Source: Euryarchaeota archaeon UBA256 (GTDB taxonomy: Archaea; Thermoplasmatota; Poseidoniia; Poseidoniales; Poseidoniaceae). Taken from it: a stretch of 64,000 nt of DNA. The translations under genes were made by a program, and so were the position numbers. The notes under the pieces were generated by a model. It had not been told where the DNA came from and did no database searches. It saw only the letters and a program-made list of their open reading frames with translations. Positions 9,251-17,806 of this stretch are shown here, one piece after another (the first letter of the stretch is position 1; each line of letters starts with the position of its first letter). The stretch covers positions 52,050 to 116,049 of the forward strand of contig DACE01000005.1 of NCBI GenBank assembly GCA_002494645.1, given 5' to 3'.

Positions 9251-12200
9251 CAAAACCCGCCTCCGGAATAGGTTGAAACAGCACAGGAATGAGAAAGGGA
9301 ACAATAGTCACAGTGCTTTCCAGGTGTCGGATTGACCTGCCCTGATGCTGCGGTTGCAACGGCTCGGTGGGCCACGATTAAGCGCTCATAGAGCCATGTC
9401 CGTAGAGGAGTTCGGTGCACATTTTCGTCATTGAGGGCTGGGAACTGAAGGGGAAAGTAATCGGTGATCTCTCCGATTTCGAGTTCCGCTCGTAGGGGCA
9501 AAAGGTCACTATCAAGCTCGACATAGTGAACGGTGTTTTCACCGATTTCGGTTGCCCCTACTCCAATGACGCGGTCGTTGGGGTGGAGAACCTCCCACGC
9601 TCTCGCATAAAGTGCCAATTGGAGATCTTCAAAGAGACTGCGTGCATGCCGAAGACCTTCGGTTTTTGGCTTGGGCCCGTACACGGTTTTGAGGTCGCGA
9701 ATAATGACCAAACGTTGAGCAGTGCGTGGCGTGCCGTCAAGTGGGTAGGGTGAGTCATAGGATTGCTCGCCTAAAACTCCCGCTTCTTCGAGTCCTTTTT
9801 GTTGAGAGGGCGAAGGAAGCAAAACATCCACTCTATCAGCAAAACCAAAGAGTTCAAACTGCGCCTCTTCTCCATCGACATCAACGGTCATGGTCACTGA
9901 CTTTTCCCGATTTCTTACCGTTGCCCATTCCGACGCAACCGGGGCAGCGTGATGTAGTGCAAGGTCGGCGTGAAGCATTCGAGCGAGGCGGCCGCTGGCT
10001 GGCAGGCTGCCTTCTCCTTCGAGATAAGCACGCCATTCTTCTGCACTCGCATCCACCAAGTCTCTGGTACGGTGTACGGACACGGCATTGTGGCGACCAA
10101 GCCAGAGAACATCATTTTGAAGGAATTGAAGAATCCGTTGCCATCCTGCGTCATCAACGCCCATCGGGCCCAAATGAAGCGGCAGAATATCGGTTGATGT
10201 TTCTTTGGTGATTTCAATTCCGTGGCCTTCTAGCAAGGCTGCCTCTGCTTGGTGAACGACCTCACCACGAATGCGCATGTTGACGTCTTCAGAACTTGCA
10301 CCCGCTTCATCATCAGCCTTCAGAACCTGTTTCGTCCATGCTTGGCGAGGGCATTTAAGCCAAGCTTCCAAGCGACTTGGAGACCAAACCTTACGAGTAA
10401 TTTCATGTTCAATTCGCCCGAATCGCTCGGTCAATGCCAAGCCTTGGGCATCGTATGCGGGTAAGGGTCGCGGGTCAACAGCAGGAGCAAGTTTCTTTGC
10501 GTCTTTGAAGCCGAGGTGCGGCCAGGCTGGTGAAAGGCTTCCTCTTGCTTTCAAGGAGGCTTTTGTAGGGCGTAAGATCAAGGCGTCAGTACTTAGGAGA
10601 TTATGGCGCTGGCCCCATCCGAAAACTTCACCGGGATTCATCTGACGTGCCATTGGTTGACGTCGTTGACGGTCCGCCTGTATGCTTGGTTCGAACGCCT
10701 GAAGGAGCGCGTTCGCGTTGTTCATGATTGCCCCCACGGGCTGATTATTCACGAAATCCAAGCCCAGTTGTTGGCGTTGATCTCGCCCTTGATGGCCGTG
10801 TCGAACAAGCCGGGGAGTCGGAGTTTGATGTTCAAGGCTGTATTGTTGGGGGGAGAGCCAACTTCCGTGGCCGCGTTCCCTAATGACCCATCGCCATGGC
10901 TTCGCCCCATCACTTCCAGAATATGTGGATGGGGGAAGGAAAGAGGGCGCATCCCTCATTCGGTCCCATTCCTTGGAGCGGCGTATGTCACTCAACCACT
11001 CGGCCAAAGGAGCGCTCGGGCCACCTCCTTCTTCGGGACTTGAGTCAAACACGATGACATGAGGCGCTGCGTTGAATAAATGGCGAAGGTGATGGCGCCC
11101 TCTGCGGATTGGCCCGTCGGTTTGAAAGATGCCTAACTCGAGGAGCGCTTTCGCATCAAGCCAAGGAATCACAGGACTCTTCATCGGCCACGAGTCGACA
11201 TCTAAACCGGCAAGGATGAGGAGGTCAGCCTCACATCCAAGGGCTTCCTCAGGCGTCACGACATCAATCGCTGGCGTCACGGACATACTGTGTTGGATGC
11301 GTGTACTTTCTCCGACGAAATCAATCAAGTCAACGAAGGCTTTTCCAGTGTGCGGGAAGGTTGCACCAAGACTCAGCATCGAATGCCGGACTTCATTGAG
11401 AGCATCCACCAATGCTTGTACTGTGCCCAGACCGCTATCATGGGGGGCTCTGCGCTGATTGATTGATTCAAAATCAAGCAGTCGAATCACCTGTGTCAAC
11501 CACGCCATACCCGATGATGGAGGAGATGGCGTGGGTAGAAGTTGACCGGTGCTACATCCTTCTACATCGTAGCGTAGGAGATGTTGATCTTCATCCATGA
11601 GCAGGGGTTTCCAAACCTTCATTGTACAGGCGAGCCACCACTGAGTTTCCTCGAGAGCCTGTCGTTTTTCTTCTGGTCGGCGTTCCGTGAGGGAGGGGCG
11701 CGCTCGGGAAAGAACGCCCAGCCAACGTGCGAGCGCACCAGGGCCACCAAGGACGTGGAAGCGTTCAGCCATGCTTTCGAGAACGTCCATGTGAAGGCGT
11801 GGTTGCCAAGACTCTTGAGATGGATGTGAAAGGCCTGCGTGCATGTCCGAATTGAACGGTAGGGTCGAGGATGCAAACGTAGAACGGAGCGATTCAATGG
11901 ACCATGCGCTCATACCCTGAGGCAATTGAGCCGCTTGGAGGAGGGCATGATGTGCAGGTTGCCGACTGAGCGTTGAAGAAGAGCGCCGCCACGCCAGCCC
12001 GAGTCCAGACAGAGCATTCGCCCATGCCAATTCACGCTCTTGAACGGCCCCGTCTACAATCAAAACTCGACCTTGATTGCTGTCAAAATAGTTTGCTAAC
12101 AACGCCAAAGTGGCCGGGATGACCTGTTGACGCTGATCGACTGGAAGTCGCGTGTATTGGGTTTGATACTCCTGTGAAACAACGGTATTCCAGGTTTCTC

Positions 12201-12981
12201 CCTTACTGCCCCAAAGGTGGTGTTTGGGTACCCAATCGGGTAAACTACGCTCGTTGACTGCTTCTTGATCGACCAGATAAGCTCCGTGGTGGCCAAGTCG
12301 GAATGAGCCAGGGTTGAGGAGTTGGTGGATCGGGCAAAAACGTGAGAGGGCAAGAAGGATATCCTGTTCGATTTCAGTAAAATCTGGCGCCTGGTCCAGC
12401 ACGATCATACCGTCAAGATGTCGCAGGTGGAATGGCGCTTCCTCAATGGCTTGAAGCGCTGTTAGAACGTGTCGAGGAACAAGGGTCGGATGGCTACCAC
12501 CGGCTTGTTTCTCAAAAGAAAGAATCACATCATGATAGGTCTCAAGGCCCGGGTTTCCTTCCCAATTGAATGGCTTTCTGAGGCTCATAACCTCCGAATA
12601 GAGGCGATGGAGGCGTTGAGATTTGTTGAAGCTCCAAGGAGTTGTACCAGGAGTATGCAGGAGCGGGAAGTGATAGGACTCCGCAGCCGTAACGCACATT
12701 GAGTGAATGATCATCGCTGAACTTGTATCGTTGTCAAGAAGGACCGGAAGGCGGAGATCGGTGTGCAATGTCCGAACCAATTGGTTGAGCGTCATATGAT
12801 GCTGAGGTGATACGTTGTAGCCCAAACGTTGGAGGCGGTCGAGCGTTTGACGGCGATGGAGTTCGTTGGGGTGTAACAAAAGGAACGGTGGGGATGATTC
12901 CTTTTCGTAAGCATCCATGAGCCATGTCGGGAGGCCGCGCCCTGCGGGTACGTACTCTTGAGTCACATAACCGGACGTCAT
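9250..12981 (-). CDS. AddB-like protein with Fe-S PD-(D/E)XK nuclease domain
   Basis: About 1243 residues, translated immediately before the AddA-like protein and overlapping it. The C-terminal third is a clear PDDEXK_1 nuclease: WLKCPRQAW (first Cys about 879), GFADRVDVL, IIRDLKTVYG (about 1097), and CDYCSLSHSC (about 1222) for the remaining Fe-S cysteines. The middle carries ILAGLDVDSWP, which resembles the GLxxGxxP segment of AddB/RecC inactivated helicases. No intact Walker A is visible near the N-terminus, only a weak PAGRGLP. The start at ATG 12981 is preferred: the frame opens to 13104, but a TATA-like ACTTATCT at about 13068-13075 would place transcription start downstream of that, and GTGAG precedes this ATG. 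Together the pair has the two-nuclease layout of AddAB. Confidence 0.82.
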   Translation of the reverse strand: MTSGYVTQEYVPAGRGLPTWLMDAYEKESSPPFLLLHPNELHRRQTLDRLQRLGYNVSPQHHMTLNQLVRTLHTDLRLPVLLDNDTSSAMIIHSMCVTAAESYHFPLLHTPGTTPWSFNKSQRLHRLYSEVMSLRKPFNWEGNPGLETYHDVILSFEKQAGGSHPTLVPRHVLTALQAIEEAPFHLRHLDGMIVLDQAPDFTEIEQDILLALSRFCPIHQLLNPGSFRLGHHGAYLVDQEAVNERSLPDWVPKHHLWGSKGETWNTVVSQEYQTQYTRLPVDQRQQVIPATLALLANYFDSNQGRVLIVDGAVQERELAWANALSGLGLAWRRSSSTLSRQPAHHALLQAAQLPQGMSAWSIESLRSTFASSTLPFNSDMHAGLSHPSQESWQPRLHMDVLESMAERFHVLGGPGALARWLGVLSRARPSLTERRPEEKRQALEETQWWLACTMKVWKPLLMDEDQHLLRYDVEGCSTGQLLPTPSPPSSGMAWLTQVIRLLDFESINQRRAPHDSGLGTVQALVDALNEVRHSMLSLGATFPHTGKAFVDLIDFVGESTRIQHSMSVTPAIDVVTPEEALGCEADLLILAGLDVDSWPMKSPVIPWLDAKALLELGIFQTDGPIRRGRHHLRHLFNAAPHVIVFDSSPEEGGGPSAPLAEWLSDIRRSKEWDRMRDAPSFLPPSTYSGSDGAKPWRWVIRERGHGSWLSPQQYSLEHQTPTPRLVRHGHQGRDQRQQLGLDFVNNQPVGAIMNNANALLQAFEPSIQADRQRRQPMARQMNPGEVFGWGQRHNLLSTDALILRPTKASLKARGSLSPAWPHLGFKDAKKLAPAVDPRPLPAYDAQGLALTERFGRIEHEITRKVWSPSRLEAWLKCPRQAWTKQVLKADDEAGASSEDVNMRIRGEVVHQAEAALLEGHGIEITKETSTDILPLHLGPMGVDDAGWQRILQFLQNDVLWLGRHNAVSVHRTRDLVDASAEEWRAYLEGEGSLPASGRLARMLHADLALHHAAPVASEWATVRNREKSVTMTVDVDGEEAQFELFGFADRVDVLLPSPSQQKGLEEAGVLGEQSYDSPYPLDGTPRTAQRLVIIRDLKTVYGPKPKTEGLRHARSLFEDLQLALYARAWEVLHPNDRVIGVGATEIGENTVHYVELDSDLLPLRAELEIGEITDYFPLQFPALNDENVHRTPLRTWLYERLIVAHRAVATAASGQVNPTPGKHCDYCSLSHSCAVSTYSGGGF

Positions 12982-13340
12982 CTCACTACCCATTGGGGAA
13001 AGGTCAGGCGACACTTCTTGAACCTGTGCTATGATTCCCCTGAGAGGATGCAAAAATCGGTTGAAACAAGATAAGTAGTTGTTTTCGGTTGAATGACATG
13101 ACAACCTTGAAGAGGAACTGCCCCGCTGGTTGGAGCGATGGGTTTATTTCGCACTCTTACGGCATTTCTGGCCATCGCAGGCGGGTCTATTACCACAACA
13201 TTTAAATAGGGCATAGACTAATAAGAATATGTCAAGATATGAAACGTCCCACATCCCGTATGAAGCAACCCCTCCAAGGGAGATGTGGATTCTTTATAAG
13301 TGGTCGAGGAATTATATTGATCTCAGTGGAGGAAAAAAAG
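12982..13340. promoter_or_regulatory. Divergent intergenic region between addB-like and tfb-like genes
   Basis: About 360 bases without a convincing gene. On the minus strand ACTTATCT (about 13068-13075) could be the TATA element for the AddB/AddA-like operon. On the plus strand there are two TATA-like sites, TTTAAATAG (13201-13209) and TTTATAAG (13293-13300). The short reading frames crossing it have no recognisable product. Confidence 0.5.
13293..13300 (+). promoter_or_regulatory. TATA box of tfb-like gene
   Basis: TTTATAAG matches the archaeal TATA consensus and lies about 41-48 bases before the ATG at 13341. A start of transcription about 25 bases downstream (near 13320) would leave a leader of roughly 20 bases containing the GGAGG at 13329-13333. 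Confidence 0.6.
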
Positions 13341-14489
13341 ATGAAAAAAGAAGAAAAATGCGATGACTGCGGCGGAACTGATTACGAACTTGATACGGTG
13401 CGAGGCGAACGAGTCTGCTCTTGCGGGCTGGTCTCAAACATTCCGCTCAACGACGCGCAGACCAACAGCAATTCAGCGCTTGGCGACGGACGAACCCACG
13501 AAGCAGTAGACAGTCTTGCCAAGGAAGGTGAGCGTGCGTCCAGCACCCGCATGAACCCCAACGACAAGTACGACGCTCACGGTAAGTTGCTCACCTCAGA
13601 ACAGCGCAAGCGCGCACGCCGTGGCGCATGGGCTGACCGAAATTCTCAGCGAGAATCTGACCCAATGTTCCGTCTCCTCGTTTCCACAATCAAGGAAATT
13701 TTCTCTGAAGACATCGCCAAAGCGGCCATCTTACTCGCCAGTGCAACAGCTCGAAAACTGACTCGTCTGCAAGAGTCAAAGCGTCGCACACTCTCTCCGG
13801 GAGAGAAAGCTCTCCTCAAATGTCCCAAAACATCAATCACCCGCAAACCCGATGGTATCAAAGGAAGCAGCGACCGTGAGAATCTGTTGATTATGGCCCT
13901 TGCGATCGGCGTGCTCGCCCATGAATGGTTCCGAACCGCACCCATCAATCGCCAACTCTTGATGGACCGATACGGCATCACTGAAGCTCAATTCAAGAAT
14001 GCCAAGGCAACCATTTCCAAGCACTATAAGGCACGCGTCCGCCAAGGGTGGGCCCAACCGCCCGCCGTCTTGCACCGTGCTGCTCTACGCGCCGACCAGT
14101 TGGACATGGCTGTCGACAACCTCATCGTTGCGCTGTCTTCCCGCTTTTCAAGTGCCGAAATGGACGCTATCATGGAGACCTTCTGGGGGATGCTTACGGG
14201 AATCGGAGAGCCTTCGCTTGAAGCGCATACCGGCAACGTTCCCGTCAACATGGTCGCTGCTTGTGTCATGTTTGCAGCCTTGGACTCACTCGGCGTATCT
14301 CACCAGAACCTTGCCTGCATTGCTCGAGCCGTCTCCCTATCAGGGGCCGGGGTCAAGAGTCGCCTGCAGGTCATCAAAGACGCTGTGGAAGCAGGTTTGT
14401 TTGCAGAGGGTGTGATTCTTTTCGAGAAGAAAAGCGGTAGCGAGGAAGACGCGTCTGAAGAAGGCGCTGAAGAAGGCGTTGAAGAGTAA
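13341..14489 (+). CDS. Divergent TFIIB-like transcription factor (TFB family)
   Basis: 382 residues. The N-terminal zinc ribbon has Cys7, Cys10, Cys26 and Cys28: CDDCGG, then RGERVCSCGLV. The sequence context is TFB-like, but the last pair is C-x-C instead of C-x2-C. Two helical blocks follow (about 105-230 and 260-350). They are plausible divergent cyclin folds, the second containing VPVNMVAACVMFAALDSLG. The tail is acidic (EEDASEEGAEEGVEE). It probably acts with TBP and RNA polymerase at promoters, or as a specialised paralogue. The ATG at 13341 is fixed by GGAGG eight bases upstream; a longer frame from 13239 would cross the promoter. Cyclin folds are weak by eye, so the alternative is another zinc-ribbon DNA-binding protein. 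Confidence 0.68.
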   Translation: MKKEEKCDDCGGTDYELDTVRGERVCSCGLVSNIPLNDAQTNSNSALGDGRTHEAVDSLAKEGERASSTRMNPNDKYDAHGKLLTSEQRKRARRGAWADRNSQRESDPMFRLLVSTIKEIFSEDIAKAAILLASATARKLTRLQESKRRTLSPGEKALLKCPKTSITRKPDGIKGSSDRENLLIMALAIGVLAHEWFRTAPINRQLLMDRYGITEAQFKNAKATISKHYKARVRQGWAQPPAVLHRAALRADQLDMAVDNLIVALSSRFSSAEMDAIMETFWGMLTGIGEPSLEAHTGNVPVNMVAACVMFAALDSLGVSHQNLACIARAVSLSGAGVKSRLQVIKDAVEAGLFAEGVILFEKKSGSEEDASEEGAEEGVEE

Positions 14490-14530
14490 TCGTAGCGGGT
14501 TTCATATCCCGCCAGCACTTCGCAAGGTCC

Positions 14531-15430
14531 ATGCGACGACTCTTGAGTCTCCTTGCTGTATCTTCACTACTCGTCATTTCCTTGCCCGCCCATTCTGCCT
14601 TGCCCCCGGCACCCGTTGAACATGGGATGGTATTTGGCGGCCAGTGGAGCCAAGCAGGTAATGCTACTACGAGCCTCACGAATCTGAGTGACCTGCCTGC
14701 TGTGGTTGAAGTATTCACTGCAACGTGGTGTGAGAATTGTGTCGACGTTGAACACGGTCTTGATGATGTTCAAGCAGAAGGCGCACTACAGCAGTATCAC
14801 ATCCATCGCTCCATTGGAGAAAGCCAGGACCCTTTCGGGACGGAGGCTTTGGATTCTCGATGGAAGGCCAGATATGGAGCGACATCGATTACCGGCGGAC
14901 AACAGCCCCCTGGCGTTGTGTTCAACGGGACGATGATGAAGGAAGGAAGTGTGACGGACGAAGCCTCTCTGTACGTGGAATTCTACAATATGGCAAACCA
15001 AAGCCTTGGCCTTGGCGATGGTTCAACATCCTTCTCATGGACGCCCTCCGGGGCTCAGAGTGGAGCCCTCACATGGGCACTGGACATCGATCAAGCACAT
15101 TTGGAGAATGCAACGCTCAATGTCACAGCATGGATTGTAGAAACAGGAGCGGTCTTTGAGGAAGGGACCAACGGTCTTGGCACCTACCCTCACATTCTGC
15201 GAGAAATTATTCCGCTTGGAGATTCGCTTCAGGGATCAGCGACAATCAACCTTCCCGAAGCATTTGATGATGATGACTTGGAAGTCCACCTCATCTATGA
15301 GGTGATGCCAATTGTTGAAGATGATGAAGAGGTCGTTGCACCCAAGAAAAGTGAAGACACACCCTCTCTTTCCTTCGTGGCGACCACTACGGCCTTGCTG
15401 ATGGCTGCATTCAGTCGTCGTAACGATTGA
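14531..15430 (+). CDS. Secreted thioredoxin-like protein with C-terminal membrane anchor
   Basis: 299 residues. A signal peptide (RR then a hydrophobic core, about 3-22, ending AHSA) is followed by a thioredoxin-like region with the redox pair in TATWCENCVDVE (about 63-74). There is no normal thioredoxin cis-Pro block that I can place surely, but QQPPGVVFNG could supply it. A beta-rich middle with N-glycosylation sequons (NAT, NGT, NQS, NVT) points to the outside face. The C-terminus is TPSLSFV, then a short hydrophobic helix and RRND. That is the shape of an archaeosortase-type or simple C-terminal anchor, though not a classic PGF-CTERM. Likely role: extracellular disulfide exchange or a metal/redox sensor. 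The gene overlaps the convergent 786-residue gene by 20 bases. Confidence 0.75.
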   Translation: MRRLLSLLAVSSLLVISLPAHSALPPAPVEHGMVFGGQWSQAGNATTSLTNLSDLPAVVEVFTATWCENCVDVEHGLDDVQAEGALQQYHIHRSIGESQDPFGTEALDSRWKARYGATSITGGQQPPGVVFNGTMMKEGSVTDEASLYVEFYNMANQSLGLGDGSTSFSWTPSGAQSGALTWALDIDQAHLENATLNVTAWIVETGAVFEEGTNGLGTYPHILREIIPLGDSLQGSATINLPEAFDDDDLEVHLIYEVMPIVEDDEEVVAPKKSEDTPSLSFVATTTALLMAAFSRRND

Positions 15431-17771
15431 TGAAGACATCTCCGAATCCAGATTCCCGTTCTTCCCGAAGGTCTGTCAAATCAACGTGAAGTTGCCAATT
15501 CAGAGGCTCCACCTCCGCTGGAGCAGCGATGATGTTGATGTAATCCCACCAACGAGGCGGCGCATTGCGGACGCCTTGCTGTCGTTGCAGATCGTTGAGC
15601 CATTCACTCAACCTCAAACGGGCGTCCTGACGAGGGTGGTCGCGCCGAGTGTGGACAATATGCCCCTCTCCCTCCTCGCTCCGGATATAGCCCAAAGCTC
15701 GAGCAACCCGATTAACGAAAGCACGTTCGCGCCCATCCCGAATTGTGATACGAAGCCCTGCGTGTTCAAACGAAAGAGTCCCTCCTCGCGTGGTCGGGAC
15801 GCGAACAGTAGACCCGATTGGTTGGCGGAGAAGGACTTCCCAAACGCGGGAGTAAACCTGCCCCCAGCGTCGCTCACCGTCCCGTATATTACCCACCTCA
15901 TGCACATCACCTTGGCGGCGGTGAGGCATCATTCGACGCAAGTGGCGGTGGAGGCGGCGTTCATAGAGACGGCCTGGCCGATTGGGCCTCAATTGGCTAC
16001 GTTCTGGATTGTAAGGGCGAACGGTGCTTCGCCATGATTCAATGACCTCGTCGTAGGGGAAGCGGCCTTCGCCGTCCAATGATTGTGTATAGCGGTCAAC
16101 CCATCCTGACTCGACGGTCATACCCCGTTGACCTCGCCCGAAATTGCGGTGAATAAGGCCATGAAATGCCCGAGCATTTCTTGGAATTTCTTCATTCTCA
16201 TGCATCTCAGCGTACTCATGTTCATCGTTTCGAAACCAAGCAGGATAATGTCGGCTATGAATTCCCTGCTTAAGGGAATTCAATGCATCTTGGTCAAGCG
16301 CCTCGACCCAATGTTGAGGGGGAGTCCCCTTGGGAAAGCCGAAGGGTGGGTTTTGGGAAATGATTTCACCCAAGCTCGGGATCTTGTCACATGCAAGCGT
16401 ATCGTTAACCATCGAAAGCAAGACACCTCCCATGATATCACCCAAAGGGAGCTTGCTGTTGTGTTGGCCGCTGTGAATGCAGATTGAGGAGTGCCGACGA
16501 TGCTCCAAGTGATGAATGTGCTCGATGGTGTAAGGGGCGCCGTGCTGACCGATTCCTACGGTGACCTGATAGAGATGGCCAAGTTTCCCTACCACAAGTG
16601 CTGTGGATTGTTCAATGTGAATCTGTCCGGAAAGACCGTTCATGATTTGATGGCAGAATTCCAATGATTTGATCAGTGGGCGACTTGGTTCTTGCTTAGC
16701 CAGATAAGGAACCGACCAATTGTGTTGAATCCCAAGCAGCAATTTTCCGGGTTGAGAATTGACTGGAGAGAGGGCGAGGGAAATCAGATAGGCCCAATGC
16801 ATCGGATTGGGCGGGACTTGAATGAGGCGGGTTGTGCCCCGTTGTGTTCGGACGCGGAAACGAATGTTCTTTCCGTCTGTATTCACTACCCAGTTAAGGA
16901 CATTGGGCGTTTCTTCCGCTTCTTTGAGTTCTTGCCATTCCTCCATCCAAGGACGTTTATACGCCTCAAATAACCCCTGAGGGTGATTCATTAAGGCATC
17001 ATTGAAAGCAGCATAGAACCTCCTTGGTTGACCCGTCAAGAGGCGCTGATTGATGTCATGAGCCCACGCAATATATCCTTGGTAGGAGTGTTTCTTCTCG
17101 GCGAGAGACCGGTCAACCCAGACCCGTTTCGAGAGCCATGCTAACATCCCTGCAAGGGGGCGGTAGGACGTTTCTATCGTCTCTTGAGTGCCGTGACGAT
17201 AGCGGTAATTATCGGCGTTATTGAGGGGTGAACAGGAAGATAAGCCAAGGATAAGCGATGGTACATCCCAGCCGGTTCGAAGTTGTGAATTGCATAGGAC
17301 TGGTAGGACTGCTGAGAGGTTCAATCCAGGTAGTTTCACGCCATTCAAGAACAAGGTTTGATCGAGATAGAGGAGTTTTGACCCGTCATGAAAAACAAAA
17401 CCCTCACTGAGTATGTTTTCCTGGTCGGTAGTCAATTGATCCCCACGGGCACAACGTTCCGCCAAGAGGGTTAATTCTTCATCTGTGCACGGCAAATGTT
17501 CGACCGGGTCTTGGCCGTCTTCGAGGCGCGCCCATTCAACATGCTTTGTTCCAAGCATGCTGTCTGAAAGAGCATTCCATCGTTGTCGCGAGGTTAACGT
17601 GGGGCCTCCGAACTGAGAAATTGCATACTCGTGTTCTTGAGGCGTAAGGGGCACATACCAACCTTCAGCCGGGCTGTAGTCAAGGATTGAACGGCACCAA
17701 TCACAGACGAGGTGTTCTTCAGAAGATGCTTCATTATGGATGCAAGTAGTGGGTTCAGTAGACCTACTCAT
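15411..17771 (-). CDS. Protein of unknown function, 786 residues
   Basis: No family recognised. The start at ATG 17771 is preferred over an 18-residue extension to 17825, because the extension overlaps the threonine aldolase end and contains a TATA-like GTATATC. Near the N-terminus Cys10, His12, Cys23 and Cys26 (CIH, HLVCDWC) look like a small zinc site. The body is globular with no signal peptide or transmembrane helix. Residues about 590-640 are strikingly rich in Arg and Pro (RPYNPERSQLRPNRPGRL, then HRHLRRMMPHRR), which suggests nucleic-acid or polyanion binding. It is the last gene of the minus-strand run that starts at MCM. It may be a lineage-specific protein; no function can be assigned. 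Confidence 0.75.
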   Translation of the reverse strand: MSRSTEPTTCIHNEASSEEHLVCDWCRSILDYSPAEGWYVPLTPQEHEYAISQFGGPTLTSRQRWNALSDSMLGTKHVEWARLEDGQDPVEHLPCTDEELTLLAERCARGDQLTTDQENILSEGFVFHDGSKLLYLDQTLFLNGVKLPGLNLSAVLPVLCNSQLRTGWDVPSLILGLSSCSPLNNADNYRYRHGTQETIETSYRPLAGMLAWLSKRVWVDRSLAEKKHSYQGYIAWAHDINQRLLTGQPRRFYAAFNDALMNHPQGLFEAYKRPWMEEWQELKEAEETPNVLNWVVNTDGKNIRFRVRTQRGTTRLIQVPPNPMHWAYLISLALSPVNSQPGKLLLGIQHNWSVPYLAKQEPSRPLIKSLEFCHQIMNGLSGQIHIEQSTALVVGKLGHLYQVTVGIGQHGAPYTIEHIHHLEHRRHSSICIHSGQHNSKLPLGDIMGGVLLSMVNDTLACDKIPSLGEIISQNPPFGFPKGTPPQHWVEALDQDALNSLKQGIHSRHYPAWFRNDEHEYAEMHENEEIPRNARAFHGLIHRNFGRGQRGMTVESGWVDRYTQSLDGEGRFPYDEVIESWRSTVRPYNPERSQLRPNRPGRLYERRLHRHLRRMMPHRRQGDVHEVGNIRDGERRWGQVYSRVWEVLLRQPIGSTVRVPTTRGGTLSFEHAGLRITIRDGRERAFVNRVARALGYIRSEEGEGHIVHTRRDHPRQDARLRLSEWLNDLQRQQGVRNAPPRWWDYINIIAAPAEVEPLNWQLHVDLTDLREERESGFGDVFINRYDD

Positions 17772-17806
17772 GCAAGAGATATACGCTGAGGCTATTTCAA
17801 GTACGT

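Noticed and set aside
4461..9271. Short plus-strand ORFs inside the AddA-like gene
   Set aside because: The continuous 1640-residue helicase-nuclease frame with ordered motifs explains this region.
13029..13214. Small minus-strand ORF in the intergenic region before the tfb-like gene
   Set aside because: It has no recognisable domain, it crosses the likely promoter elements, and its sequence composition is not coding-like.
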